A stretch of DNA of 23,741 nucleotides from an uncultured Clostridia bacterium. GTDB lineage: Bacteria > Bacillota > Clostridia > Oscillospirales > CAG-272. Position 1 is the first letter of the stretch. Every line of letters begins with the position of its first letter. Under the pieces are notes generated by a model. It ran no database searches and was not told the DNA's origin. It saw only the letters and a list, made by a program, of their open reading frames with translations. Shown piece by piece: positions 8,136 to 15,904 of the stretch. A program made the position numbers and the translations under genes. The DNA lies in NCBI GenBank assembly GCA_945936265.1, contig CAMETB010000005.1, positions 1 through 23,741 of the forward strand, read 5' to 3'.

Positions 8136-9125
8136 CTATTTCAGGTATCTTTTTCCCTGGTATGAATTTCTCTTGAAAAGTTCCTTGTCTATGTCGTTTA
8201 TAACAGACACCTTTTTAACGCTCCATAACGGTGCAAGAAGGCACGATGCTTCGGCGTCACCCGTCAGGCGCTCTATTACCGTATCGGGCGGCAAAAGCTC
8301 AAGCTGGTTGCAAACCGCTTGTATATAGTCCTCCCTTGCCATAGGGGTGTATTCTCCGTTTTCATACATACGGGCAAGCACGGTTCCTCCGGTGACGTAA
8401 AGTAGGTGTATTTTTATGCTGTCAGGATGTAAAAGAGCGACACTCCTTGCTGTGCTTTCCATATCTTTAAGTGTTTCACCCGGCAAGCCGTCTATTATAT
8501 GAATGCCGATTTTAACCTCGGGCGCGCCGAGGCGCAATCTCTTAAATCCGTCTTCAAATTCCGCGTAGGTGTGGCACCTGTTTATCTTCTTCGCGGTTTC
8601 GTCGTTTGATGTCTGAAGCCCCAACTCCACCGAAACGGGTATTTTTTTCGAGAGAGTGTCTATTATTTCGATTTTTTCGTCTTCAAGGCAGTCCGCACGT
8701 GTGGCTATACAGATTTCCACCGCATTTTCAAAAAGTGATATTCCATCAAGTAAATTGCTGAGATTTTCGGGGGAGGTATAGGTATTTGTATATGCTTGCA
8801 TATACGGGATAAACTTTTTTACGTCCCACTTTTTTTGTATCATTTCTATTCCGTCAAGATACTGCTTGTGTATTTTTTCAATTTCATAGGGGGATGTGTC
8901 TGCTTTTGCTTTAAAAATGCGTCCTGTCGGGGCGGCGCTGCCCGAGAGGCAGTAAATACAGCCTCCGTATCCGCGTCTCCCGTCTATATTCGGGCATGTA
9001 AAACCACAATCAAGAGTGATTTTTGCACATTTTTCACCGTATGTGTGCCTTAAATAATAATCGTAGGTGTAATATCTTTTGTTGGTGTCCGAAAACTTAA
9101 AAGGATTATCGCTTACCTGTGACAT
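8136..9125 (-). CDS. TIGR01212/YhcC family radical SAM protein
   Basis: A 329-residue radical SAM protein of the YhcC (TIGR01212) type. The N-terminal region has FTCPN-DG then GYGGCIYC (Cys44, Cys56 and Cys59), the family's wide-spaced cluster motif for the 4Fe-4S centre. QAYTNTYTS, a conserved VELGLQT strand and HIIDGLPGET follow as in other members. The reaction catalysed by this family is not established. I chose the ATG at 9125 because a near-perfect GGAGGTGAT lies five bases before it. An ATG 17 codons upstream has no such site, and the protein then begins at the length usual for the family. Confidence 0.87.
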   Translation of the reverse strand: MSQVSDNPFKFSDTNKRYYTYDYYLRHTYGEKCAKITLDCGFTCPNIDGRRGYGGCIYCLSGSAAPTGRIFKAKADTSPYEIEKIHKQYLDGIEMIQKKWDVKKFIPYMQAYTNTYTSPENLSNLLDGISLFENAVEICIATRADCLEDEKIEIIDTLSKKIPVSVELGLQTSNDETAKKINRCHTYAEFEDGFKRLRLGAPEVKIGIHIIDGLPGETLKDMESTARSVALLHPDSIKIHLLYVTGGTVLARMYENGEYTPMAREDYIQAVCNQLELLPPDTVIERLTGDAEASCLLAPLWSVKKVSVINDIDKELFKRNSYQGKRYLK

Positions 9126-9147
9126 GGTATCACCTCCGACATATTTG

Positions 9148-9176
9148 ATTTTATCACAAGTGCGATATTTATTCAA
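9148..9176 (-). promoter_or_regulatory. Radical SAM gene promoter, sigma-A type
   Basis: Minus-strand TTGAAT (9176-9171), a 17-bp spacer and TAAAAT (9153-9148) lie just upstream of the GGAGGTGAT site. The transcript would start about 17 bp before the chosen ATG, which also excludes the longer start. Confidence 0.6.
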
Positions 9177-9195
9177 TACAAAATAAAAAAATATC

Positions 9196-9224
9196 TTGAC
9201 AAAGACTTGTCTATCTGTTATAAT
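9196..9224 (+). promoter_or_regulatory. tRNA-Thr promoter, sigma-A consensus
   Basis: TTGACA (9196-9201), a 17-bp spacer and TATAAT (9219-9224) form a perfect consensus 20 bp before the first base of the tRNA. Such strength is typical of stable RNA genes. Confidence 0.92.
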
Positions 9225-9244
9225 ACAATACGCAAACGAAAAAT

Positions 9245-9320
9245 GCTACTATGGCTCAGTTGGCAGAGCACATCCTTGGTAAGGATGAGGTCATCGGTTC
9301 GACTCCGATTAGTAGCTCCA
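9245..9320 (+). tRNA. tRNA-Thr (anticodon GGT)
   Basis: A complete 76-nt cloverleaf. The acceptor stem GCTACTA pairs with TAGTAGC, with discriminator T and an encoded CCA. The D stem is GCTC/GAGC. The anticodon stem CATCC/GGATG carries loop TTGGTAA with anticodon GGT (threonine codons ACC and ACU). The T arm is ATCGG-TTCGACT-CCGAT. It has its own promoter and terminator and stands alone rather than in a tRNA cluster. Confidence 0.97.
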
Positions 9321-9352
9321 AAAAGGCGCAACGAATTATCGTTGCGCCTTTT
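9321..9352. terminator. Bidirectional terminator between tRNA-Thr and the lipoprotein gene
   Basis: A 13-bp perfect stem (9321-9333 with 9340-9352, AAAAGGCGCAACG) has the loop AATTAT. T-rich tracts follow on both strands (TTTTGATTTT on plus, TTTTT on minus), so it can end both the tRNA and the convergent lipoprotein transcript. Confidence 0.92.
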
Positions 9353-9367
9353 GATTTTAAGAACGTT

Positions 9368-10222
9368 TCAAAGCGAAGGAATGGGAATTTCTTCTTCGTC
9401 GAGGGTGGTTTCCTCGTCTTTATCCGCATCGGCAGGAGCGGTTATTACGGGGACGGTCGTGATGTCGGACTTGAAATCAACGCTTACGTCCATTTTTACG
9501 TTGTTTCCGCTCATATTCGCATCGCCGGACAACTCGAGCTTACCGCCGGTTATGGTGCCTTTTTTGTCTATGACTATGGAAATTGAGGCGTCGGTCAGGG
9601 TCATATCCCCGCCCGACAAACTATTGAGCAGTTCACCGAAAAGATCGTTTATCTCTTTCAGATCGTCGGGAGTTACGGTTATTGTTATATCGTTGTCGTT
9701 TATATCGACGTAGGCTTTTTCAAGGGCTTCTTTGGTAAACAGAAGACTATCTGTATCTCCGTTTGCAAAAAATCCGTCCGGCAACACCTCGGAAAACTGT
9801 TTTTTAACGTCCTCCATTGATACGGTGGATTTCTGCTTTACCGTTTCGCCGTCGGCTTCTCCACGCATATACAATACGCCGTCGACGTAGGTAATTTCCG
9901 CCTTTCCGAGCTCGGCAAGGTTGATTTTTGCGTACAAGCCACTCTCACTTATCTTTTCTTCAACGCTCATTGTGACAGAGGTCTTAATGCCGCCCATTGA
10001 GAAAGAGATATCTGCGTCTGCGGAAAAAGAATAACCTTTTACGTCCTTGGCTTTTTCCCTCGATGCCGAAACGAGATTATACACGTTTTCGGGCGTGGGA
10101 TTTGCTCTTACGGCGTTCTGGTATTTTACGGCTTGTGCATCGGGGCTGTTATTGCACGACGAAAAGGCGAAAACACACAGGACCGAAAGAAGAAGCGATA
10201 AGACAAGGCTTAATTTTTTCAT
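9368..10222 (-). CDS. Putative lipoprotein of unknown function
   Basis: A 284-residue secreted lipoprotein. The N-terminus is a lipoprotein signal peptide (MKKL, a hydrophobic stretch at about 5-20, then FSSC with the lipidated Cys23). The mature part is rich in beta strands of alternating polarity, with repeated patterns such as YVDGVLYMRGEADG, and recalls LppX/LprG-like or DUF6612-type lipid-binding lipoproteins. I cannot assign it firmly. The last 25 residues are low-complexity and very acidic. The start has AAGGAGAG six bases upstream and a consensus promoter just before it. It would be matured by LspA, encoded 1 kb further on. It would be anchored to the outer face of the membrane. Confidence 0.8.
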   Translation of the reverse strand: MKKLSLVLSLLLSVLCVFAFSSCNNSPDAQAVKYQNAVRANPTPENVYNLVSASREKAKDVKGYSFSADADISFSMGGIKTSVTMSVEEKISESGLYAKINLAELGKAEITYVDGVLYMRGEADGETVKQKSTVSMEDVKKQFSEVLPDGFFANGDTDSLLFTKEALEKAYVDINDNDITITVTPDDLKEINDLFGELLNSLSGGDMTLTDASISIVIDKKGTITGGKLELSGDANMSGNNVKMDVSVDFKSDITTVPVITAPADADKDEETTLDEEEIPIPSL

Positions 10223-10256
10223 AATTTTCTCTCCTTGTAATATTTATTACATTTTT

Positions 10257-10285
10257 ATTATACACCGTTTGATTCTACTTGTCAA
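10257..10285 (-). promoter_or_regulatory. Lipoprotein gene promoter, sigma-A consensus
   Basis: Minus-strand TTGACA (10285-10280), a 17-bp spacer and TATAAT (10262-10257) lie about 35 bp before the lipoprotein start. It is a perfect consensus, so the gene is probably well expressed and separate from the rluD operon. Confidence 0.9.
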
Positions 10286-10312
10286 TATTTTCCTTAAAAT
10301 ATATAACAGAAA

Positions 10313-10337
10313 TGCCGTCTGTAAAAATGCGACGGCA
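10313..10337 (-). terminator. Possible weak terminator after rluD
   Basis: TGCCGTC (10313-10319) pairs with GACGGCA (10331-10337) two bases beyond the rluD stop, with an 11-base loop. The T tract on the minus strand is short (TTTCTGTTAT), so termination is uncertain. Confidence 0.45.
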
Positions 10338-10338
10338 C

Positions 10339-11256
10339 TTATATTGTCTCTTTCAGTATATCGAGTATTTTTTCAAAATTGTCGGGCAGTGGACACTCAA
10401 AACGGACAATCTCTTTTGTCCTCGGGTGAGGAAAAGAAAGTTCCTTTGCGTGAAGCATCTGACCGTCAATCAACGATTTGTGGGCTTTTTCAAACGGAGT
10501 TTTGCCTCCTCCGTAAACGGTATCTCCCATTATCGGGTGACCGATGTGGCTCATATGGACTCTTATCTGATGGGTTCTTCCGGTTTCAAGTTCCATTTTT
10601 GCATAGGTAAAGCCCGGAAATTCTTCTATTGTCTTATAGTGCGTCACCGCCTCTTTGCCGCCTGAGATGACCGCCATTTTCTTTCGGTTTGTCGGGTGCC
10701 TTGCTATCGGTGCGTCAACTGTGCCCTCGGTATTCCGGAAATGCCCCGTCACTACAGCGTGATAGACGCGCTTTATACCGTGCTCTTTCAGGAGTGAGGA
10801 GAGGAAAACATGTGCTTCGTCGTTTTTGGCTACAACGAGCAACCCGCTTGTGTCCTTATCTATTCTATGGACAATTCCGGGGCGGATTACTCCGTTTATT
10901 CCCGAAAGCGTTCCTTTGCAGTGATAAAGCAAAGCGTTTACAAGCGTTTTTTTCTCATTGCCGGGCGCGGGGTGAACAACCATGCCGGACGGCTTGTTTA
11001 CCACTATTATATCGTCGTCCTCGTAAACTATGTCAAGGTCTATATTCTCGGGTTCCGCCGCAAGTTCCGTCGGCTCGGGTACAGTTGCCTCAACGAAGTC
11101 GTCTTTTCTTATGCGGTAATTTTTTTCCTTTGTCTGTGAGTTGACAAAAACATGTCCGCCGTCTATGAGGCTTTGCGCAAAAGAGCGTGTTACCGAAAAT
11201 TTTTCCGAGACGAAAACATCGAGGCGCTTGCCGATGTCATTTTGCGACGCAGTCAT
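10339..11256 (-). CDS. rluD: RluD/RluA family 23S rRNA pseudouridine synthase
   Basis: A 305-residue enzyme that isomerises uridine to pseudouridine in RNA. An N-terminal S4 RNA-binding domain (GKRLDVFVSE to about residue 60) precedes the catalytic domain. That domain has VNKPSGMVVHP at about 87-96 and the signature HRIDKDTSGLL with catalytic Asp133. The ETGRTHQIRVH motif near 225 and FPHPRT near the end are typical. The exact target uridines cannot be told from sequence. Gram-positive genomes usually have a gene of this type after lspA, as here. It overlaps lspA by 20 bp and uses GGGAG within lspA as RBS, so it is the last gene of the operon. Confidence 0.93.
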   Translation of the reverse strand: MTASQNDIGKRLDVFVSEKFSVTRSFAQSLIDGGHVFVNSQTKEKNYRIRKDDFVEATVPEPTELAAEPENIDLDIVYEDDDIIVVNKPSGMVVHPAPGNEKKTLVNALLYHCKGTLSGINGVIRPGIVHRIDKDTSGLLVVAKNDEAHVFLSSLLKEHGIKRVYHAVVTGHFRNTEGTVDAPIARHPTNRKKMAVISGGKEAVTHYKTIEEFPGFTYAKMELETGRTHQIRVHMSHIGHPIMGDTVYGGGKTPFEKAHKSLIDGQMLHAKELSFPHPRTKEIVRFECPLPDNFEKILDILKETI

Positions 11257-11740
11257 TTTGTTCTCCCGCCTTTTTTGCCTTTATCGTTTTTATCTCATTT
11301 AATACTATGCCGAGTATCAGAACAGCCGCGCCTACGCTTACGCAAGCGTCCGCAACGTTGAAAATATAGAAATTTATGAGGCGGAAGTCTATCATGTCAA
11401 CAACATATCCGAGGAATATCCTGTCAATCATATTTCCTATTCCGCCGCTTATTATGAGCGCCATGCCTGTTTTCATAAGCCTTGTGTCTTTTGAAAAGCG
11501 GAAAAGATACACGCAAAGGGCGACTATTGCCACTGCCGATACGCTCATAAATATCCATCTGTGGTTGCTCAACATACCGAATGCCGCGCCCTCGTTTTTT
11601 ATATATGTGATATGCAAAACATTCTTTATTATGGGGAGAGTGTCGTTTAATTGCATATTTGACGCGACTATCAGCTTTGTTATCTGATCCACGGCAATGC
11701 CGCCTGCCGCTATGATAATAAGAATAATATTGAAATTCAT
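11237..11740 (-). CDS. lspA: Lipoprotein signal peptidase (signal peptidase II)
   Basis: Membrane aspartyl protease that cleaves the signal peptide from diacylglyceryl-modified prolipoproteins. Four membrane segments can be placed at about 3-22, 60-81, 91-108 and 123-150. The catalytic aspartates fit Asp115 (GYVVDMIDF) and Asp131 (FNVADA), and NEGAAFG lies at 49-55. I use the ATG at 11740 because TGAGG lies six bases upstream. The alternative ATG at 11752 overlaps the yggT stop (ATGA) but has no RBS. It overlaps rluD by 20 bp. The lipoprotein at 9368-10222 is a nearby likely substrate. Confidence 0.95.
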   Translation of the reverse strand: MNFNIILIIIAAGGIAVDQITKLIVASNMQLNDTLPIIKNVLHITYIKNEGAAFGMLSNHRWIFMSVSAVAIVALCVYLFRFSKDTRLMKTGMALIISGGIGNMIDRIFLGYVVDMIDFRLINFYIFNVADACVSVGAAVLILGIVLNEIKTIKAKKAGEQNDCVAK

Positions 11741-11748
11741 TTTAATCC

Positions 11749-12024
11749 TCATATAAACGCATACGCAAAACTTGCCATCATGGTAACGAAAATGTATACC
11801 ACGAGAAACGAAATATCAAGCGGACACCTTCTTACCCAGTCAAAGCGCATGAACAGATCCCTTACGGGACCGGTTATAGGCTCTGTTATCATCAATGTGA
11901 AATTGTATATTTTCGATTCTCTGAAGGACGGTATCCAGGAGCATATGGCACGCACGAGCATGCAACACTCGAAAGCCGTAAGTATACCGTAGATTATTAT
12001 TGCAAGTACGGAAATTATCCTCAT
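11749..12024 (-). CDS. YggT family membrane protein
   Basis: A 91-residue integral membrane protein of the YggT/YlmG family. It has two hydrophobic segments (about 3-28 and 68-90) and the conserved loop SWIPSFRES...ITEPITGPVRDLF between them. Family members cluster with division genes in many bacteria, and the plant relative acts in nucleoid and plastid organisation; the bacterial role is unclear. It lies eight bases after sepF, with AAGGAG before the start, in the order known from the Bacillus ylm cluster. Confidence 0.9.
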   Translation of the reverse strand: MRIISVLAIIIYGILTAFECCMLVRAICSWIPSFRESKIYNFTLMITEPITGPVRDLFMRFDWVRRCPLDISFLVVYIFVTMMASFAYAFI

Positions 12025-12032
12025 TTTTCTCC

Positions 12033-12422
12033 TTAAAGATCCGAGAACGTATCGTCCTCTGCGCCCGACTCGAATATTTCTCCGCTTACGTCAACATCCG
12101 GAGGGGCTATGAGATATGAGTCGTTGGTTGCTTTTTTTATGTTTGCATTGAGCGAATATGAAACACCGCCGATAAAATCTATCATTCTGCGGCAAAGAGC
12201 CTTGTCCGTGCCCTCAAGATTGAGCAAAACGGTCCTGCCTGCCATAAGATAGTCTGCGGCTGTGAGTATCTGTTCAAACGACGACGGCTTTATCACTTTG
12301 AGTTCAATATTTGCGCCTCCGAGCGAAACGTCGGCGCCTTCTTCCTCGTCGTCGGTTTCTTCGTCGTACTCGTCTTCGTATTCGTCGTAAGATTTCTTTT
12401 TGAATTTATTGAAAAGTCCCAT
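12033..12422 (-). CDS. sepF: Cell division protein SepF
   Basis: SepF helps anchor FtsZ to the membrane and assists septum formation in Gram-positive bacteria. The protein of 129 residues is a little shorter than the Bacillus form of about 150. The N-terminal MGLFNKFKKK is the amphipathic membrane-binding helix. An acidic Asp/Glu linker runs to about residue 33. The SepF core follows (LKVIKPSSFEQI... AGRTVLLNLEG...RRMIDFIGGVSYSL...SYLIAPPDVDV). It overlaps yggS by one base (TAATG), so translation is coupled. The neighbours yggS and yggT are the expected ylm-cluster partners. Confidence 0.95.
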   Translation of the reverse strand: MGLFNKFKKKSYDEYEDEYDEETDDEEEGADVSLGGANIELKVIKPSSFEQILTAADYLMAGRTVLLNLEGTDKALCRRMIDFIGGVSYSLNANIKKATNDSYLIAPPDVDVSGEIFESGAEDDTFSDL

Positions 12423-13096
12423 TATAAATACTTCCTTTCTCCGAAAATCGCACTGCCGACACGCACCAGCGTGGCGCCTGCTTTGACGGCGTATTCGTAA
12501 CTGTCGCTCATTCCCATGGAAAGAACGGCGTCCTTGTCTCCATAGAATATTTTATCAAATAATTGCTTCGTTATCAAGAAGTATTTCAAATATTCTTCTT
12601 TATTTTCGCATTTCGGTCCCATTGTCATAAGTCCTTTTACATAAACCGAAGGAAATTTTCTCGCCTTTTCCACAAAACCACACACATCCTCGGGCATAAC
12701 TCCGCCTTTGGCTTCCTCTTTTGCGCTGTTCACCTCGACGAGCACGTTCATTATCTTTCCCTTTGATTCGGCGCGCCTGTCTATTTCCTCGAGCAGAGAG
12801 ATGGAATCTACCGAGTGTATAAGGTCAACCTTGTCGATAATGTATTTAACCTTGTTTTTCTGAAGAGTTCCTATAAAATGAACGCTTGCCCGCTTGTCGT
12901 AAAGGTCATATTTTTCGGTGAGTTCGTTTACCCGGTTCTCGCCTATTGCGTTTACCCCTAACGAGATAAGATAGTTTATATCTTCGACGCTTTGCGTTTT
13001 CGTCGCCGCAAGAAGCGTTACCTTGCCGGATGGGTCAAGTTCATCAAGACGCTTTTTTACAGCCTCGTAATTTCTTTTTATCGTTTCTTTATCCAT
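12422..13096 (-). CDS. YggS family PLP-binding protein (PLP homeostasis protein)
   Basis: A 224-residue member of the YggS/YlmE/PLPBP family, which binds pyridoxal phosphate without known catalysis and helps balance vitamin B6 and amino-acid pools. The PLP lysine is Lys33 in LLAATKTQS. GENRVNEL, HFIGTLQKNK and the C-terminal SMGMSDSYEYAV...VRVGSAIFG are conserved as in the family. I chose the ATG at 13096 because GGAGG lies six bases upstream and the protein then begins at the usual position. A start at 13135 would add 13 residues without an RBS. It overlaps the end of miaA by eight bases. Confidence 0.94.
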   Translation of the reverse strand: MDKETIKRNYEAVKKRLDELDPSGKVTLLAATKTQSVEDINYLISLGVNAIGENRVNELTEKYDLYDKRASVHFIGTLQKNKVKYIIDKVDLIHSVDSISLLEEIDRRAESKGKIMNVLVEVNSAKEEAKGGVMPEDVCGFVEKARKFPSVYVKGLMTMGPKCENKEEYLKYFLITKQLFDKIFYGDKDAVLSMGMSDSYEYAVKAGATLVRVGSAIFGERKYL

Positions 13097-14015
13097 TGAT
13101 GCCTCCGAGTATTTTATCGACACATTCCCGTACATTTTCTGTATCTACGTAAATTTTATTGTAGTTCTTCTTTCTTGAAAACCAAGTAATCTGGCGTTTG
13201 GCGTATTTTCTCGTTGAGGATTTTATCTGCTCTGTTGCCTCGTCGAGCGAGCAATTCCCTTCTATATATGAAACTATCTCCTTATAGCCTATTGCGCCGG
13301 AGGCAGTATTGTTTCCGCGAAGATAGCCTTTTCCATAAAGGCTCTGCACCTCGGAAACAAGTCCGTCGTTTATCATTTTATCGACACGTGCGTCAATTTT
13401 TTTGTATAAAAGTTCTCTGTCGGAATAGGTAAGGTATATAACGGTTGCGTCATAGGGAGGTGGGGCAAGCTTTGACTTTTCGTCCCACACGCTTTTCGGC
13501 ACCCCCGTACATTTGTATATTTCAAGCGCGCGGATAACGCGCTTTACGTTATTTTCGTGTATTTCGGCGGCACTCTTTTCGTCAACCGAGAAAAGAAGGT
13601 CATGAAGAGCGCCGTTTCCGTTTTCTTTTGCGTACCTTTCAAGTTCCGCCCTGTAATTTTCGTCGCGGGACGTGTCGCAAAAAGAGCCTATTTCTATAAC
13701 GCTGTCAAGGTAGAGACCGGTGCCTCCGACGAAAATCGGAGTTTTGCCCCGCTCTATAATATCGTTTACCGCTTCTGTTGCAAGGAGCGAATAATCGGCG
13801 CATGAAAAATTGATGTCGGGCTCTATTATATCTATCATATGGTGAGGGATTTTTTTCATTTCCTCTTTTGTCGCCTTTGCCGTGCCTATATCCATGCCCT
13901 TGTAAACCTGCATGGAATCGCACGAGATTATCTCCCCGCCGATTTTTTCGGCAAGCTCTATTCCGAGCGCGCTTTTTCCCGTCGCCGTCGGACCGACTAT
14001 CGCAATTACTCTCAT
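13089..14015 (-). CDS. miaA: tRNA dimethylallyltransferase
   Basis: Transfers a dimethylallyl group to N6 of adenine 37 in tRNAs that read codons starting with U. The protein of 308 residues has an N-terminal P-loop VGPTATGKS (Gly8-Ser15). DSMQVYKGMDIGTAK follows at about 33-47 (the Asp-Ser-x-Gln-Val active-site region), then HHMIDI, FVGGTGLYL and the C-terminal ATEQIKSSTRKYAKRQITWF typical of MiaA. The ATG at 14015 follows CGGAGAG at four bases; a start 14 codons upstream lacks support. It is the first gene of the overlapping set miaA-yggS-sepF-yggT-lspA-rluD. No hfq follows it. Confidence 0.96.
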   Translation of the reverse strand: MRVIAIVGPTATGKSALGIELAEKIGGEIISCDSMQVYKGMDIGTAKATKEEMKKIPHHMIDIIEPDINFSCADYSLLATEAVNDIIERGKTPIFVGGTGLYLDSVIEIGSFCDTSRDENYRAELERYAKENGNGALHDLLFSVDEKSAAEIHENNVKRVIRALEIYKCTGVPKSVWDEKSKLAPPPYDATVIYLTYSDRELLYKKIDARVDKMINDGLVSEVQSLYGKGYLRGNNTASGAIGYKEIVSYIEGNCSLDEATEQIKSSTRKYAKRQITWFSRKKNYNKIYVDTENVRECVDKILGGING

Positions 14016-14068
14016 ATATCTCTCCGCAAAAAATTGTGAATAACGAAAGTGGAACAAAAACAGAAGAA

Positions 14069-14106
14069 ATTTACCGATTGGCAGAAAAAATTACCAACCG
14101 GTAAAT
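14069..14106 (-). terminator. Terminator hairpin after the YafQ/DinJ pair
   Basis: Arms 14069-14081 and 14094-14106 form a 13-bp stem starting one base beyond the toxin stop. The single imperfect pair is G-U in minus-strand RNA but A-C on the plus strand, so it suits the toxin transcript. TTCTTCTGTTTTTG follows. Confidence 0.72.
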
Positions 14107-14107
14107 G

Positions 14108-14383
14108 TCAAAATAAATCGCTGTGAGTACCTGTTCTGGCAAGAAACAAAATCAACTGTCCGTTATCAATCTGATAAACAAGCAACCAATCGGGTTGTAT
14201 GTGACATTCTCTGTATCCGCCGTAACTGCCTGTGAGCCAATGGTCGCGATATTTTTCCCCCAGTGTTTCGCCGTTTGCCAAAGTGGCGATAACCTCTTTT
14301 ATTTTGTTCAGATCATATCCTCTTTTTTGTGCAAGCTTCAAATCTTTTCTGAATTGATTTGAAGAAACAATTTCATACTTCAC
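14108..14383 (-). CDS. YafQ/RelE family mRNA interferase toxin
   Basis: A 91-residue toxin of the RelE superfamily, YafQ type, which cleaves mRNA in the ribosomal A site. The residues that form the YafQ active site are all kept at near-identical positions: His48, His61, Asp65, His87 and the terminal Phe91. The WLLVYQID...LILFLARTGTHSDLF ending is typical. The start overlaps the antitoxin stop by 11 bp, so the toxin is made after the antitoxin. The module sits between miaA and queA with its own promoter and terminator, as a mobile addiction cassette would. Confidence 0.93.
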   Translation of the reverse strand: MKYEIVSSNQFRKDLKLAQKRGYDLNKIKEVIATLANGETLGEKYRDHWLTGSYGGYRECHIQPDWLLVYQIDNGQLILFLARTGTHSDLF

Positions 14384-14654
14384 CTAAAATGTCCTCCATC
14401 ATACTGTCCACGCTGTCATATCTTTTATATTTCTCGGGTGAAGAACGCATTTCCTGAGCTTCTTTCATTGCATCAAGCGTCAGTTTATTGGGCATCTCTC
14501 TTGTAATGGCAAACGGAAAAGAGCCTTCATAAATCATCTGCTTCAAAAAAATGTTTACTGCAGTAGAGAGATCCATTCCGAAATCGGCAAGCAAAGTCTG
14601 CGCCTTTGCTTTCGTTTCCGCATCAATACTTATATTTGTAGATACTTTAGGCAT
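14373..14654 (-). CDS. RelB/DinJ family antitoxin
   Basis: A 93-residue antitoxin with an N-terminal ribbon-helix-helix DNA-binding segment (STNISIDAETKAKAQTLLAD, then LSTAVNIFLKQM). Its C-terminal part would wrap the YafQ-like toxin. The family represses its own promoter as a toxin complex. The ATG at 14654 has AAAGGAG eight bases before it; a TTG eight codons further up would include that RBS and is rejected. A promoter with a perfect -35 element lies directly upstream. Confidence 0.92.
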   Translation of the reverse strand: MPKVSTNISIDAETKAKAQTLLADFGMDLSTAVNIFLKQMIYEGSFPFAITREMPNKLTLDAMKEAQEMRSSPEKYKRYDSVDSMMEDILGEV

Positions 14655-14676
14655 AATATCAACTCCTTTCAATAAC

Positions 14677-14705
14677 AATATAGCACATTATATCCTGTTT
14701 GTCAA
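14677..14705 (-). promoter_or_regulatory. DinJ/YafQ operon promoter
   Basis: Minus-strand TTGACA (14705-14700), a 17-bp spacer and TATATT (14682-14677) end 22 bp before the antitoxin start. A TATAAT lies within the spacer only eight bases after the -35, too close to serve it. Repression by the antitoxin complex is expected, but I see no clear operator. Confidence 0.72.
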
Positions 14706-14764
14706 TATATTATACTTTATTTTTGTAATATTTTGTTTATAACATGCGCATATTATGTTGTTTT

Positions 14765-15850
14765 TTAGCATATAAACATAGCGTCTCCGAAGGAGAAGAA
14801 ACGGTATTTTTCTTTTACCGCTTCATCATATGCGCCCATTATGAAGTCCTTACCGGCGAAGGCGGAAACAAGCATAAGGAGCGTGCTTTTGGGCAGGTGA
14901 AAATTGGTTATCAATGCGTCGGTGGCTTTGAATTTGTAGCCGGGGTATATAAAAATTCCCGTTTCCGCACATATCGGGTGGACAATTCCGTCATCGTCAG
15001 ATACGCTCTCAAGCGTGCGGCACGACGTTGTGCCGACTGCCACTATGCGTCCGCCGTTTCTTCGACATTCGTTTATCGTGTCAGCGCTTTCTTTTGTTAC
15101 CGCAATATACTCTGAGTGCATTATGTGGTCGGTTATTTTCTCCTCGTTTACGGGGCGGAACGTGCCAAGACCGACATGGAGCATAACGGGCGCTATTTTA
15201 ACTCCCTTTTGCTTTATTTTTTCAAGCAGTTCTTTTGTGAAGTGAAGCCCTGCGGTGGGCGCCGCCGCCGAGCCGTTTTCTCTCGCGTAAACCGTCTGAT
15301 AGCGTTCTTTATCCTCTAATTTTTTCGTAATATAGGGCGGCAGAGGCATAGAGCCTATTATGTTTAATACCTCGAATATATTTGCAAATTTCTTTTTATC
15401 GTACGAAAAGCGCACTATTCTGTTTCCGTCTTCAATTATATCTGTCACCGTTGCGGTTAAAATATCGCCGTAACGGATACTCCCCCCGACTTTTATCTTT
15501 CTTGCGGGGCGCAAAAGGACTTCCCATACGTCCGTTTCACGCTGCCTTAAAAGGAGGGTTTCTATCTTTGCGGGCTCAAGTACAAAATCGCCTTTTTCCC
15601 TTACCTTCTCGCCGTATATTCTCGCCGGGATTACCCTTGAATCGTTTATGACAAGGACATCGCCTTCGTTTAAAAAATCTATAATATCGTAAAAATGGCG
15701 GTGCCTGATACTCTTTTCTTTTCTGTCAAGTACCATAAGCCTTGAATGGTCTCTCGGCTCAATGGGAGTCTGTGCTATTTGCTCCTCGGGGAGAAAATAG
15801 TCAAAGTCCTTTGTCATAAGATCCGTTTTCGGTAAATCGTTCTTTATCAT
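14765..15850 (-). CDS. queA: S-adenosylmethionine:tRNA ribosyltransferase-isomerase (QueA)
   Basis: Transfers and rearranges the ribosyl part of SAM onto preQ1 in tRNA, giving epoxyqueuosine. The length of 361 residues is typical (about 340-360). Signature stretches include FDYFLPEEQIAQTP, VINDSRVIPARI, ENGSAAAPTAGLHFT, MLHVGLGTFRPV, VGTTSCRTLES and the C-terminal ITNFHLPKSTLLMLVSAF. The start at 15850 has AAGGG seven bases upstream. A second ATG 11 codons in has no RBS. tgt, the usual neighbour, is not in this window. Its promoter overlaps that of dapA head to head. Confidence 0.97.
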   Translation of the reverse strand: MIKNDLPKTDLMTKDFDYFLPEEQIAQTPIEPRDHSRLMVLDRKEKSIRHRHFYDIIDFLNEGDVLVINDSRVIPARIYGEKVREKGDFVLEPAKIETLLLRQRETDVWEVLLRPARKIKVGGSIRYGDILTATVTDIIEDGNRIVRFSYDKKKFANIFEVLNIIGSMPLPPYITKKLEDKERYQTVYARENGSAAAPTAGLHFTKELLEKIKQKGVKIAPVMLHVGLGTFRPVNEEKITDHIMHSEYIAVTKESADTINECRRNGGRIVAVGTTSCRTLESVSDDDGIVHPICAETGIFIYPGYKFKATDALITNFHLPKSTLLMLVSAFAGKDFIMGAYDEAVKEKYRFFSFGDAMFIC

Positions 15851-15904
15851 TTCGTTTCCCTTGTGTCAACGCGCCGCGGCGCATCATATTTTATAGTAAT
15901 ACGG

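Noticed and set aside
9126..9176. Longer start for the radical SAM gene
   Set aside because: The downstream ATG at 9125 has GGAGGTGAT at ideal distance, and the predicted promoter would place the transcript start after the upstream ATG.
13097..13135. Longer start for yggS inside miaA
   Set aside because: No RBS precedes it, whereas the ATG at 13096 has GGAGG and matches the family start.
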